This document shows, in pieces, positions 17,369 through 26,212 of a stretch of DNA of 64,000 nt. The notes below the pieces were generated by a model. It saw only the letters and a program-made list of their open reading frames with translations. It was not told the DNA's origin and searched no databases. Both the position numbers and the translations under genes were made by a program. Every line of letters begins with the position of its first letter. Within the stretch, counting starts at the first letter, position 1. The DNA is from Peribacillus frigoritolerans (GTDB taxonomy: Bacteria; Bacillota; Bacilli; Bacillales; DSM-1321), in contig NZ_CP158190.1 of NCBI RefSeq assembly GCF_040250305.1, positions 3,194,001 to 3,258,000 of the forward strand. Direction: 5' to 3'.

Positions 17369-18481
17369 TTGCAAGAAGTTTCTGAATCACTCAATCAATT
17401 TGATGGGATCGAAGCCTGGACCAAATTAGGAATTTCCATTGGCATTTTTCTAATCTTCCTTTTGCTTCGGAAAGTATTTACTACATATATATTCAAGTTC
17501 TTTCTACGAATTGCAGAAAAACGCAAAGTAGAATTTGCAGCCAACTTAATGCTCGCAATAGAACAGCCGGTAAGATGGCTTATCGTTTTAATTGGTGTTA
17601 TCATTTCACTGCACTATTTTCCGATCGACTCACCTTTGGTTGAATTAAGATCGAAAATATACAGATCGTTTTTTGTCTTCTTATTCTTTTGGACGATTTT
17701 CAATATCAGTTCAATCTTAACCATTTTATTTCCGAAATTAGTAGGTAAATTCGGGCTTGAAGTCGATCAAATCGTCATGCCGTTCTTTACGAAAATCATA
17801 AACATAATCATCATTGCTTTTGGTGCCTCCATCATTGCGGAAGAATGGGGATTTAATGTCGATGGATTCGTTGCAGGGCTTGGTTTGGGTGGGTTGGCTT
17901 TCGCTCTTGCCGCTAAAGATACAGTCAGCAATTTCTTTGGAGGAATCGTCATCGTTACCGAAAAACCTTTTACCATAGGAGATTGGATCAAAACTCCAAG
18001 CGTGGAGGGAACCATTGAAGACATCACATTCAGAAGCACCAAAGTTCGGACTTTTGCCCAAGCTTTAGTTACAGTCCCAAATGCGACCCTTTCGAATGAA
18101 CCGATCATCAACTGGTCCAAGATGGGAAAAAGACAGATTGCCTTCCATCTAGGTGTGAATGTCACGACACCAAAAGAAAAATTGGAAAATGTCATTAAAG
18201 ACATAGAAAGAATGCTGATTGATCATCCTGAAGTCCATCCGGAAACAATTTTGGTTAAATTTGATGAGTTCAGTCATTCCGGTTTCAATCTTTACCTTTA
18301 TTTCTTCACGAAAGCGACGGACTTTGGAGGATATTTATCAATCAAAGAAGATGTGAACTTTAAAATAATGGAGATATTGGAACAGGAAGATGTACAAATT
18401 GCCATTCCGTCCCAAGCCTTCATTCTTCAAAAAGACTCAAATATGGAAGCCATGAATGATTTTGAATCCATGCGCGACTGA
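17369..18481 (+). CDS. Mechanosensitive ion channel, MscS family
   Basis: 370 aa. Four to five hydrophobic N-terminal segments precede the pore helix region FVAGLGLGGLAFALAAKDTVSNFFGG, the MscS TM3 signature. The beta domain follows (IVTEKPFTIGDWIKTPSVEGTIEDITFRSTKVRT, VTVPNATLSNEPIINWS), then an alpha-beta C-terminal domain. Such channels open on hypo-osmotic shock to release solutes. It begins with TTG 17369, after GGAGGAG by 8 nt. A TATAAT lies at 17318 with a weak -35. Its terminator hairpin at 18489 has been split from its T-run by the inserted IS remnant. Confidence 0.92.
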   Translation: MQEVSESLNQFDGIEAWTKLGISIGIFLIFLLLRKVFTTYIFKFFLRIAEKRKVEFAANLMLAIEQPVRWLIVLIGVIISLHYFPIDSPLVELRSKIYRSFFVFLFFWTIFNISSILTILFPKLVGKFGLEVDQIVMPFFTKIINIIIIAFGASIIAEEWGFNVDGFVAGLGLGGLAFALAAKDTVSNFFGGIVIVTEKPFTIGDWIKTPSVEGTIEDITFRSTKVRTFAQALVTVPNATLSNEPIINWSKMGKRQIAFHLGVNVTTPKEKLENVIKDIERMLIDHPEVHPETILVKFDEFSHSGFNLYLYFFTKATDFGGYLSIKEDVNFKIMEILEQEDVQIAIPSQAFILQKDSNMEAMNDFESMRD

Positions 18482-18488
18482 CAAAAGG

Positions 18489-18510
18489 ACTTGCCCAAAA
18501 CGGCAAGTCT
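18489..18510 (+). repeat. Left copy of the mscS terminator hairpin
   Basis: ACTTGCCC-AAAA-CGGCAAGTCT, an imperfect hairpin 7 bp after the mscS stop, now without a T-run. The same hairpin with T-run is found at 19321-19350, across the IS remnant: a 22-24 bp duplication. Confidence 0.8.
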
Positions 18511-19320
18511 CAGACTGTAGACAACTTCGATGAAAATCGAGGTTGTCTATTTTTATGGCTTGTACAATTTGGACGTTGATTTCCACTTCAGGCACTCGCT
18601 TTCCGCGGGCGGTCGGGGAGCCTCCTCGGCTTTCGCCTGCGGGGTCTCCCCTAGACGCGCTTTTCCCGCAGGAGTCTCGTACCTTCCGTTCCAATCAACT
18701 TTGTCTTACCTTTTAGATCGAACACTTTTGCCTAGAGTCATTTTTGTTTTAAAATAGAAGTATTAAAACTTGAGGTGATGAGGATGCTTTCTAAACATGA
18801 TTCTATTCAGCGAGATCAACTTGAAATGATTACTTTAGATCAACTGGTGCCAGCAAACCATTTGGTTCGTAAAATGGAAGCTGCCATTGACTTCTCTTTC
18901 ATTAAGATTTGGTGAAAGATAGTATTCAGAGGTAGGACGCCCAAGTATTGATCCAGCTAAATAAGTTAAACTGACCTTCATTCAATATACCTTCAGTATT
19001 CGTTCAAGCGTAAAACAATTGAATTGAAAGAAGGTTGAAACAAATACGGCTTACAGTTAGTTCTTTGGCAAAGCAGCTGTCATTAAGATAGATAGAAATC
19101 TGTTCAAACAAGTCTGTATCTTTAAAGCGTCGTTTAATTTTCCCCGAACATTGAGATATGAGGCACTTTATCATGGAAACCATATCGCACTGACTTTCAC
19201 ATGTGTGGAATCCACGTATACTTGCTCTGCACTTATTAACTTAAATAAGCGAAAATTCAAAGGGAATTTCAAAAGGGGTTCGAGATTTTTTAATTCCGTA
19301 CCCCTTTTGTCTACAAACTG
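18511..19320 (+). mobile_element. Degenerate IS1182-family insertion sequence
   Basis: 810 bp bounded by inverted repeats CAGACTGTAGACAA (left) and the complement of CAGTTTGTAGACAA (right), and by a duplicated terminator hairpin. After the left end come a stem-loop (GACAACTTCGATG..ATCGAGGTTGTC) and a GC-rich leader (18590-18700: GGCACTCGCTTTCCGCGGGC .. CGCAGGAGTCTCG), then the remains of the transposase. A full element should be roughly twice this size, so more than half has been lost. Confidence 0.85.
18784..19260 (+). pseudogene. IS1182-family transposase remnant, rearranged
   Basis: The plus strand from ATG 18784 (ribosome site GAGGTGATGAGG) reads MLSKHDSIQRDQLEMI, LDQLVPANHLVRKMEAAIDF, a stop, then in another frame VGRPSIDPAK-stop-VKLTFIQYTFSIRS. 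These are the start of IS1182-type DDE transposases. From about 19085 to 19198 the match switches to the minus strand (YGFHDKVPHISMFGEN, RRFKDTDLFEQI). A second minus-strand piece at 19188-19235 reads SAEQVYVDSTHVKVSA, and at about 19244 the plus strand resumes with NKRKFK. The four pieces lie in normal protein order, but the middle two are inverted in place. Confidence 0.85.
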
Positions 19321-19350
19321 AGACTTGCCCTAAACGGCAAGTCTTTTTTA
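19321..19350 (+). terminator. Right copy of the mscS terminator, with T-run
   Basis: GACTTGCC, loop CTAAAC, GGCAAGTC followed by six T. It is the second copy of the hairpin at 18489-18510, and is now upstream of the MATE gene. Confidence 0.82.
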
Positions 19351-19444
19351 GCTTTAAATAAAAACTCTTAAAACATCACATGCTTATGTGATATAATTCT
19401 TTCATTGTGTTGAAAATTCCAAATATTGATATTGAGGTACTTTA

Positions 19445-20800
19445 ATGAATCAGACTTATACTAAATCACAAAAGATCCGCCTGTTATTTTATATATTGAT
19501 ACCTATCCTGATAACCCAAATCAGCATGTATGCCATGACCTTTTTTGATGTGATGATGTCGGGACAATACAGCACCCAGGACGTTGCTGGCGTCTCCATC
19601 GGCAGTTCGCTATGGACACCCGTGTACACGGGGCTGAGCGGGATATTGATTGCCTTAACGCCGGTGGTTTCACAGCTGGTCGGTTCCAGGCAGTCTAAAT
19701 CCGTTTCCTATTCCGTGATGCAGGCCATTTATTTAGCTATCACTTTAGCCTTGTTCATATTAATCATTGGGGCGTTTTCTTTGAACCCCGTATTGAATGC
19801 CATGGACCTTGAAGATAGTGTCCACATGGTTGCTCATGATTATTTGATTGCACTTTCACTCGGTATCATTCCTTTATTCGTTTATAATGCGTTAAGGGCC
19901 TTCATTGATGCTCTGGGGCAGACCAGAATCTCCATGATCATCACCTTATGTGCACTTCCGGTAAATGTCCTTTTTAATTACCTGTTAATCTACGGGAAGT
20001 TTGGATTCCCCGAACTTGGCGGTGTCGGTTCCGGGTACGCAACTGCCATTACTTATTGGTTAATTGCCCTGGTGGCCATCCTTGTTGTAATAAAAATCAA
20101 CCCGTTTTCGACATATAAGGTTTTCAATGAATTTTTCCGGGTTTCCTGGAAAGAATGGCGGGCTTTATTATTGATTGGGGTACCCATCGGGCTGGCTATC
20201 TTTTTTGAGACAAGCATTTTCTCGGCCGTCACCCTTTTGATGAGTAAGTATGATACCGTGACAATTGCATCGCATCAGATTGCCATGAATTTTGCGTCCC
20301 TGCTTTATATGATACCGCTAAGTATATCCATGGCTTTGACGATCGTCATTGGATTTGAAATTGGGGCAACCCGTTATAAAGATGCAAAAGTGTATAGCTG
20401 GATTGGCATATCGATGGCCTTGACGATGTCGCTCGTTTTGTCGACCATCCTATTCCTCTTCCGTGAACCTGTGGCTTCTTTATACACTAAAGATCATGAG
20501 GTAATGATGCTGACTTCACATTTTTTAATATATGCCATTTTCTTTCAGATATCGGATGCCCTCCAGGCACCCATTCAGGGTATATTGCGTGGATATAAAG
20601 ATGTTAATGTCACATTTGCGATGTCACTGGTCTCCTACTGGATTCTCGGGCTTCCCATTGGCTATTTTTTTGCAAAGTATACCGATATGGGAGCCTTTGG
20701 GTATTGGATCGGCTTAATAACCGGCTTGGCTCTCGGAGCTATAGGCTTGGCGGCTCGCTTACGGTTCATACAGCAAGTGAAATATAAAAAAATGGCGTAA
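19445..20800 (+). CDS. MATE family multidrug efflux transporter
   Basis: 451 aa, twelve membrane segments, NorM/DinF-type. ILITQISMYAMTFFDVMMSGQYS at the first helix, GLSGILIALTPVVSQLVGS and RAFIDALGQTRISM are typical MATE motifs; the second half repeats the pattern. Such pumps exchange Na+ or H+ for cationic drugs and metabolites. ATG 19445 follows GAGGTAC. It is a single gene between two terminators. The closest B. subtilis type is probably YojI. The substrate is unknown. Confidence 0.92.
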   Translation: MNQTYTKSQKIRLLFYILIPILITQISMYAMTFFDVMMSGQYSTQDVAGVSIGSSLWTPVYTGLSGILIALTPVVSQLVGSRQSKSVSYSVMQAIYLAITLALFILIIGAFSLNPVLNAMDLEDSVHMVAHDYLIALSLGIIPLFVYNALRAFIDALGQTRISMIITLCALPVNVLFNYLLIYGKFGFPELGGVGSGYATAITYWLIALVAILVVIKINPFSTYKVFNEFFRVSWKEWRALLLIGVPIGLAIFFETSIFSAVTLLMSKYDTVTIASHQIAMNFASLLYMIPLSISMALTIVIGFEIGATRYKDAKVYSWIGISMALTMSLVLSTILFLFREPVASLYTKDHEVMMLTSHFLIYAIFFQISDALQAPIQGILRGYKDVNVTFAMSLVSYWILGLPIGYFFAKYTDMGAFGYWIGLITGLALGAIGLAARLRFIQQVKYKKMA

Positions 20801-20838
20801 AAAAAGTGGGGCTGGATTACACCGGCCTCACTTTTTTT
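20801..20838. terminator. Bidirectional terminator between MATE and SDR genes
   Basis: GTGGGGCTGG (20806) and CCGGCCTCAC (to 20831) flank ATTACA. There is an A-run before and a T-run after, so it can serve both convergent genes. Confidence 0.88.
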
Positions 20839-20863
20839 CATTCTGAATTCAAATTCTAAACCA

Positions 20864-21637
20864 CTAGGCTTTATATATTTTCCCAAGAACATCCTTACCG
20901 CCTGTTACCGGTATGATGCTCCCGGTAATGAAATCTGATTTTTCATCACAAAGGAACGTGATGACCCTCGCTATATCTTCCCCCGTACCCGGTCTGCCAA
21001 CTGGAACCGTATCATCCTTTTCTGCTCTCGCGACCCTAATTTCCTCCTCTTTCCAATCCCCTATGATATCACCAGGACAAACCATATTCACGGTGATTCC
21101 ATGTGTAGCTTCTTCCGCAGCTAAAGTTCTTGTCAAGGAAGTCAAGCCGCTCTTTGCAGCGGCAAAAGCAGAACGATAGATCCAACCTGGTGCAGTTTCA
21201 CACCGTTCAAACCCTAATGTAATGACTCTACCCCAGTTTCTACTGCGCATTTGTGGAATAAGTTCCTTCGCAAAAAAGAAAAAACCATTTAAATTCCCGT
21301 CCATGATGTACTTCCATTCATCGCTGCCATATTCAGTCATGGGTTTACGATCATGCATATATGGCCCTGCGTTATGAATGAATATATCAACATGGCCAAA
21401 TGCCTCCAAAATCTTTTGCAAAATATTCCGGCAATCTTCCTCACTTGACGAGTCACCTTGAATCGCAAGTGCCTTAACATGATACATTTCCTGTAATTCA
21501 TCCACTAATGCTAAAGCTGCCTTTTTACTTTTTCGATAAGTAATGATAATGGACATTCCATTATCCGCGAGTGAAAATGCCATCCTTTTGCCGATACCCG
21601 TTGCTCCACCAGTAATAAAAGCTACTTTTTCATCCAC
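20864..21637 (-). CDS. Short-chain dehydrogenase/reductase with atypical active site
   Basis: 257 aa, classical SDR fold. The cofactor loop TGGATGIGKR, the NAG motif (IHNAGPY), and VNMVCPGDI are present. The catalytic YxxxK position reads F158-AAA-K162, so the tyrosine is phenylalanine; the nearest tyrosine is Y154. The usual catalytic serine region is VITLGFERCE, with no serine. Either chemistry is altered, Y154 substitutes, or the protein has a non-enzymatic role. ATG 21637 precedes DEKVAFITGG; the upstream site AAAGAGGGTAAGC fits. It resembles YtkK-type SDRs of Bacillus. It is convergent with the MATE gene. Confidence 0.85.
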   Translation of the reverse strand: MDEKVAFITGGATGIGKRMAFSLADNGMSIIITYRKSKKAALALVDELQEMYHVKALAIQGDSSSEEDCRNILQKILEAFGHVDIFIHNAGPYMHDRKPMTEYGSDEWKYIMDGNLNGFFFFAKELIPQMRSRNWGRVITLGFERCETAPGWIYRSAFAAAKSGLTSLTRTLAAEEATHGITVNMVCPGDIIGDWKEEEIRVARAEKDDTVPVGRPGTGEDIARVITFLCDEKSDFITGSIIPVTGGKDVLGKIYKA

Positions 21638-21795
21638 AGGCTTACCCTCTTTATCTAATGGATTTTACTTAATTATACATAAGTTTATTCCATTTTCTAT
21701 AATTTAGTAATTATAAAAAAGAACCTCTGGGCTTTAGCTGCATAAAATATAACAAATAAACCTGTCAGACCAAAAGCAGGAGAGAGGAATTCAAT

Positions 21796-22263
21796 ATGTT
21801 TCCCTGGAATTCACTTTTTTCTTTTAAGAATAACCCGAACCAAAAGGAATTCATGAAAAATATGCAGCAAAGTGACGTTCAATCGTTCATTGAAAAGGTA
21901 TTTTCACAAGTGATCCCTGACAATATGCAAGGTATGATGAACCAAAATGATGGCGGCTCACAAAAAGTAAATGCCAGATCTGAACATCCTTTACATGCCG
22001 AAGTATTTGAAACCCACTTATATGTCTTCGTAAGAATTCCAATAGACGATGAATCTTGGCTAAAGAAAATGAAACTTTACCATACATCTAACCAATCCAT
22101 CATCGAGGGGATTCCTGAAGAGTCAGATCGGCATGTCATAACACTCCCCGCACCTGTAAAGAAAAAAGGGGCATCGGCCCAATATAAAGAATCAACATTG
22201 GAAATACGTCTTCAAAAAAGTTTCAATACACAGTATTCAGAAATCGATGTATCCGAGATTTAA
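21796..22263 (+). CDS. Hsp20-like spore protein (CotP/GerT type)
   Basis: 155 aa. The first 50 residues are Asn/Gln-rich and include VQSFIEKVFSQVIPDNMQGMM. From about residue 65 onward the sequence follows an alpha-crystallin-like beta sandwich (EVFETHLYVFVRIPIDD, LKLYHTSNQSIIEGIP, STLEIRLQKSF). The MFPWN opening and overall length fit the Hsp20-related coat/germination proteins of Bacillus (GerT, CotP), which affect spore germination. ATG 21796 is preceded by AGGAGAGAGG. Assignment rests on pattern similarity, so a general small heat-shock protein remains possible. A terminator-like hairpin shared with the CAP gene follows 150 bp downstream. Confidence 0.65.
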   Translation: MFPWNSLFSFKNNPNQKEFMKNMQQSDVQSFIEKVFSQVIPDNMQGMMNQNDGGSQKVNARSEHPLHAEVFETHLYVFVRIPIDDESWLKKMKLYHTSNQSIIEGIPEESDRHVITLPAPVKKKGASAQYKESTLEIRLQKSFNTQYSEIDVSEI

Positions 22264-22405
22264 GCGGCTTCACCGGGACCTCACTGATGTTAAGGTGCGG
22301 TTCCATTTATTTCTTGGTTCAATTCTTTTTAGATTTGGGTACATTATAGAGAACCAATCGATGTCACCATTGATTTTTTCCATGGAATGGAATGATCTAT
22401 TCTCG

Positions 22406-22444
22406 CAAAAAAAAGCGCACCCCATGTAAATGGGATGCACTTTT
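22406..22444. terminator. Terminator after the CAP-domain gene
   Basis: AGTGCATCCCAT-TTAC-ATGGGGTGCGCT on the minus strand, followed by eight T. On the plus strand it ends in TTTT and may also stop the Hsp20-like gene. Confidence 0.85.
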
Positions 22445-22455
22445 CTATTAATCTA

Positions 22456-23193
22456 TTATTTTCCGATGAATTGTTGAGTCCAGTAGTTACCAGATTCTAC
22501 GTAACCTACTCCAATATGAGTAAAGCTAGAATTCATGATGTTTTCACGGTGTCCTTGGCTATTCATCCAAGCTTGTACCACTTCTTCAGGTGTTTGTTGA
22601 CCTTGTGCGATGTTTTCGCCAGCTGTTTTATAGCTGATTCCGAATTGTTTCATCATATCGAATGGTGAGCCGTAAGTTGGGCTATTGTGATCAAAGTAGT
22701 TTTTATCTTTCATGTCCTGAGACTTGATACGTGCAACTTTGCTCAACTCAGTGTCGATTTTAAGAGCTGACAAACCTTGTTTTTCACGTTCTGCATTAGT
22801 TAATTTAACAACTTCTTGTTCAAAAGCACTTAATTCAGAGCTTGTCTCTTGTTTTTCATCAGTTGATTTATCAGGTGTCACTTCCGGTGCTTCAGGTTTT
22901 GCTTCAGCTTCAGGTTTTGCTTCAGGTTTTGCTTGGTTCGCTGCTCCAGCTTCTTGACCTGGTGTTTGAACTGGTTTTTGAACTGGTTTTTGTTGTGCCT
23001 GCGCTGCAGGTAAAGTGATATTGTATTTAGCTAGGTATTGGTCAAGGACTTTTTGCATATCCTCTTTATTCATAGATTTGTAAGTTACTTGTTTAACAGT
23101 ATCACAGTTGGCTGCTTCAGCTTGGTTAGCTCCTACTCCTGTGAATATAATAGCTGCAGCCGCTGCTGCTGACATAAACATTTTCTTTTTCAT
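22456..23193 (-). CDS. Secreted CAP-domain (SCP/PR-1-like) protein
   Basis: 245 aa. Signal peptide MKKKMFMSAAAAAAIIFTGVGANQAEA with AxA cleavage near residue 27. Next is a SafA-associated-like segment (VTYKSMNKEDMQKVLDQYL), then a low-complexity linker of Pro/Glu/Ala/Lys repeats (KPEAKPEAEAKPEAPE), then the CAP domain from about residue 120: LTNAEREKQGLSAL, HNSPTYGSPFDMM, AGENIAQG, WMNSQGHRENIMNSSFTHIGVG. This is the YkwD-type layout; function in Bacillus is not settled. ATG 23193 follows AGGAGGAA; the in-frame ATGs upstream lack a site and would hide the signal peptide. The 450 bp upstream hold no gene that I can support. Confidence 0.9.
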   Translation of the reverse strand: MKKKMFMSAAAAAAIIFTGVGANQAEAANCDTVKQVTYKSMNKEDMQKVLDQYLAKYNITLPAAQAQQKPVQKPVQTPGQEAGAANQAKPEAKPEAEAKPEAPEVTPDKSTDEKQETSSELSAFEQEVVKLTNAEREKQGLSALKIDTELSKVARIKSQDMKDKNYFDHNSPTYGSPFDMMKQFGISYKTAGENIAQGQQTPEEVVQAWMNSQGHRENIMNSSFTHIGVGYVESGNYWTQQFIGK

Positions 23194-23599
23194 TCGTATT
23201 TCCTCCTGTGATGTTCGTTTTGTGTTGTGCTTTGCTTCTGGAATTATCATAACATGCACTTTTTGTAATAAATGCACCATCAATTTCCATCGAATTTAAC
23301 AGGATACGAAAGAGAAAATATTATTATCCTAGTTTCAGAGAAAGCTTGCAAGAATCCTTTACCTATCTATGTTTCTTTTAGTGGTATATATACTCATATT
23401 TTTCCAGCCCTTACTTGTCAATGGTAGTTACATAGAACCATTTCCATTGAATACTAATAACTTTTTGTTGACATATCGTATTTAACCAACATAATATGAC
23501 TTTCTTTACTTTTATGTTACAAATTTTTCGATTCAACTTCAACACGCCGTCTTTTGTCCTGATTATTTCTACCCTATTGCCTTGACCATTTTTCAAATA

Positions 23600-23634
23600 A
23601 AAAAACAATCCGGATTCACTCCCGAATTGTTTTG
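23600..23634 (-). terminator. Terminator after the FixH-like lipoprotein operon
   Basis: Minus strand AAACAATTCGG, loop GAGTGAAT, CCGGATTGTTT, then T residues. It closes the four-gene operon at 23.6-27.2 kb. Confidence 0.8.
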
Positions 23635-23651
23635 GTTTTGATAGTCATTCA

Positions 23652-24089
23652 TCATTTCATTTCTTCATCATCCATTTCGTCCATTTCCTTTTTCCCACCA
23701 TTTTGTTCAGGAGTGCTTGGTTTCCCTATGACGAATTCTTTCTTTGGCATGTTGTGCATATCCCTTGCCGTTACATGGGCGTATACATAATAGGTTCCTT
23801 CTTCATCAAAAGTCTTTTCCAATTCATATATGCCGTTTCTTTTATGTTTTACTGCAATTTTGTCATGGTCATCGCTATTCGCAAGCCAAATTTCAAAACT
23901 GACATCATCTGCATCTGTCACAACTTCGTCCCCATAAGTCACTTTTGCCTGAAATTTCACAGGCTCATTCACTTTACCCTGAATTGGATCGACAGCTAAA
24001 TCGACATTTAACATTTTCGGAATTTCCTCTTCCTTGCCGCATCCGGCCAAAAAAATTAACGTCATGCAAAATAACACGATTTTTTTCAT
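23652..24089 (-). CDS. FixH/YtkA-like lipoprotein
   Basis: 145 aa. Lipoprotein signal peptide with lipobox LAGC (C17). The mature part is a YtkA/FixH-like Ig fold: VDPIQGKVNEPVKFQAKVTYG, FEIWLANSDDHDKI, GIYELEKTFDEEGTYYVYAHVTARDMHNMP. The domain occurs in proteins near copper/oxidase functions, and the tail is acidic and Met-rich (EMDEMDDEEMK), which could bind metal. It is the last gene of the operon, 20 bp after the kinase. It probably sits on the outer face of the membrane near the sensor domain of the kinase; this is inferred from the operon. Confidence 0.8.
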   Translation of the reverse strand: MKKIVLFCMTLIFLAGCGKEEEIPKMLNVDLAVDPIQGKVNEPVKFQAKVTYGDEVVTDADDVSFEIWLANSDDHDKIAVKHKRNGIYELEKTFDEEGTYYVYAHVTARDMHNMPKKEFVIGKPSTPEQNGGKKEMDEMDDEEMK

Positions 24090-24108
24090 TTTTGAACGTA
24101 TCCCCTTT

Positions 24109-25524
24109 TTATGAATTCCATTCTTCTTTTATAACCGGTAGGATGACCCTGACTTTTGTTCCCCTTTTTTCCTTGCTTTCTATTTCGATTTTACCATTTT
24201 GCAATTCCACCAATTTTTTGACAATGGACAGTCCAAGCCCTGAACCGCCATCAAAACGGCTTCGTGCTTTGTTCACTCGGTAAAAACGATTCATGATATG
24301 TGGCAGATCCGCTTCCGGGATCCCGTTACCCGTGTCAGTAATCAGCAGTTCGCAATCATCTTTATGCTGAATTAGGGTAATATGGATCGACCCTCCAGGA
24401 TCCGTGTACTGAATGGCATTATCAAAAATGTTATGCAGGATCTGTTCCATCCTTCCTTCATCCCCAAAAATAATCGGATCTGGATCCAGATCCAGCTGCA
24501 AGTCCAATTGCTTTTCTTTTATTATCGGTTCATATTTCACAAGTACGTCTTCAATGAATTGGGCATAGGCAATCGGGATTTTATTTAACAAGAATGGATC
24601 ACTATCCATTTTTGTTAAGTCCATCAGATCTCCCACAAGCCGCTGCAGCCTAAGTGCCTCCCTTGAAATGAGATGAAGGTATTTCCGTTGTTCTTCATCA
24701 TTTTTCACGACACCATCCAATATGGCCTGTGTGTATCCCTTTACGTAACTAAGCGGGGTTCTGAGCTCGTGTGCTACATTTTCTAGAAATTCTTTTTTTC
24801 TTTCTTCTTCCAAATGGATGGAATTGGCCATATCATTAAAGGCTATTGCCAATTTACCTATTTCATCATGGCTCCTTACATGGACCTGTATGTCATAATT
24901 CCCCTCTGAAACACGATGGGCTGCAGTCTCTATTTCCTTAATCGGACTGATTAGCCTTTTCAACCATTTTGTAGTAAAAAATATCGCGACTATCAAGAAT
25001 AATAGGACCGCTGCCAACCATTTTGCAGCAAATTCCTTAAGTAAGACCGTAATGGAATCTACTGGAATATATGTATAGATGATACCTTCGAGGCGATCTT
25101 CGTCAATCAGGGGTATGATCGCCGCTACAATGTTCTTTTCAAACCTTTTCTCATATCCCTCTTTTTCAACGGCTTTCCCATCTAAAAGCATTTGCCGTTC
25201 TTCTTCAGAAATAAGGGTATCATAATTGATTTCAAAAGGCAGACAGGCACTCAATTCCCTGGGATTGTTGACGACAAAGACCTCGCTGTCATTCTTACTG
25301 TTAAACCATTCAACTTTTTCCTTAAAGTCATCACTGATTTCACCGCCGGTATAATCCGCCCCTAGCAATGACGCTTCATTGACTAAATCTGTTTTTAGCT
25401 TCTCCACATATAGATTTTTATAATAATATTGAGAAAGTGAGTAAGCGAACAGTACGGAAAGGATGATGGCGGTGATGATGGTGAGCCATAATTTAAATGA
25501 GAGGGTTCGCCATTTATTGATCAT
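24109..25524 (-). CDS. Sensor histidine kinase (HAMP-HisKA-HATPase)
   Basis: 471 aa. Two membrane helices (about 11-33 and 167-187) bracket an extracytoplasmic sensor region of roughly 130 residues. HAMP follows (about 188-240), then the dimerisation helix with H252 in AHELRTPLSYVKGY, then the ATPase boxes NIFDNAIQY, DTGNGIPE and GSGLGLSIVKK. It is coupled by a 4-bp ATGA overlap with the response regulator gene upstream and is followed by the FixH-like lipoprotein. The signal is unknown; the two lipoproteins in the operon suggest cell-envelope, redox or metal sensing (inference). Confidence 0.92.
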   Translation of the reverse strand: MINKWRTLSFKLWLTIITAIILSVLFAYSLSQYYYKNLYVEKLKTDLVNEASLLGADYTGGEISDDFKEKVEWFNSKNDSEVFVVNNPRELSACLPFEINYDTLISEEERQMLLDGKAVEKEGYEKRFEKNIVAAIIPLIDEDRLEGIIYTYIPVDSITVLLKEFAAKWLAAVLLFLIVAIFFTTKWLKRLISPIKEIETAAHRVSEGNYDIQVHVRSHDEIGKLAIAFNDMANSIHLEEERKKEFLENVAHELRTPLSYVKGYTQAILDGVVKNDEEQRKYLHLISREALRLQRLVGDLMDLTKMDSDPFLLNKIPIAYAQFIEDVLVKYEPIIKEKQLDLQLDLDPDPIIFGDEGRMEQILHNIFDNAIQYTDPGGSIHITLIQHKDDCELLITDTGNGIPEADLPHIMNRFYRVNKARSRFDGGSGLGLSIVKKLVELQNGKIEIESKEKRGTKVRVILPVIKEEWNS

Positions 25525-26207
25525 TTCTTTTCCTCTATCTTATAACCGATTCCCCAGACGGTTTGAATGTAATCGGCCGCTCTTAATTTCATTCGTAACG
25601 TTTTGATATGGGTATCCACGGTACGTAAAGATCCTCCATATTCCCCGCTCCATACATTTTCAAGCAGTTGTTCACGGCTGAGTGCCTGGCTTTTATGCCG
25701 CATGAGAAATAACAGCAATTCGAATTCTTTCAAGGTTAAATTGATTGCCTTCCCTTCAACCAAAACCGTTCTGGATTGTAAGTTCAAGCTAATTTTACCG
25801 AATCGGACATGGTTTTGATTCTCTTCATTCAATGATAATTTCCCTGTCCTTCGCAATACAGCTTCCACTCTTGCGACCAATTCTCCTGGATTGAACGGCT
25901 TGACGATATAATCGTCGCCGCCAAGCTTCAGCCCTTTCACCTTATCCCATTCTTCACCTTTCGCACTGACAAAGATCACAGGGATCTCCCAATTTTCACG
26001 AATTTCTTCACAAACGGAGAAACCGTCCATACCTGGCATCATGATATCCAATAGGATTAAATCCACTTCCTCTGTTTCAACCATCCTTATAGCTTCTCTT
26101 CCATTCGCAGCTTGAAGGCATCGATAACCTGAGTTCAGCAAATACATTTCAACTAGATTTCGCATATCTTCTTCATCATCCACGACTAAAATGGTGTAAG
26201 CATGCAT
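25521..26207 (-). CDS. OmpR/PhoB-family response regulator
   Basis: 228 aa. Receiver domain with acidic pocket D10/D11 and phospho-acceptor D54 (LILLDIMMPGMDG), K near residue 103 (YIVKPFNPGELVARV). The winged-helix DNA-binding domain occupies the last 100 residues (LTLKEFELLLFLMRH, VDTHIKTLRMKL, WGIGYKIEE). The ribosome site GAGGGAGTAG contains the stop of the preceding propeller lipoprotein gene, and its own end overlaps the kinase start by 4 bp. It forms a two-component pair with that kinase. Confidence 0.93.
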   Translation of the reverse strand: MHAYTILVVDDEEDMRNLVEMYLLNSGYRCLQAANGREAIRMVETEEVDLILLDIMMPGMDGFSVCEEIRENWEIPVIFVSAKGEEWDKVKGLKLGGDDYIVKPFNPGELVARVEAVLRRTGKLSLNEENQNHVRFGKISLNLQSRTVLVEGKAINLTLKEFELLLFLMRHKSQALSREQLLENVWSGEYGGSLRTVDTHIKTLRMKLRAADYIQTVWGIGYKIEEKK

Positions 26208-26212
26208 GTCAT

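Noticed and set aside
18437..18757. Open frames in the GC-rich leader of the IS remnant
   Set aside because: They arise from the palindromic GC-rich leader; the transposase homology starts only at 18784.
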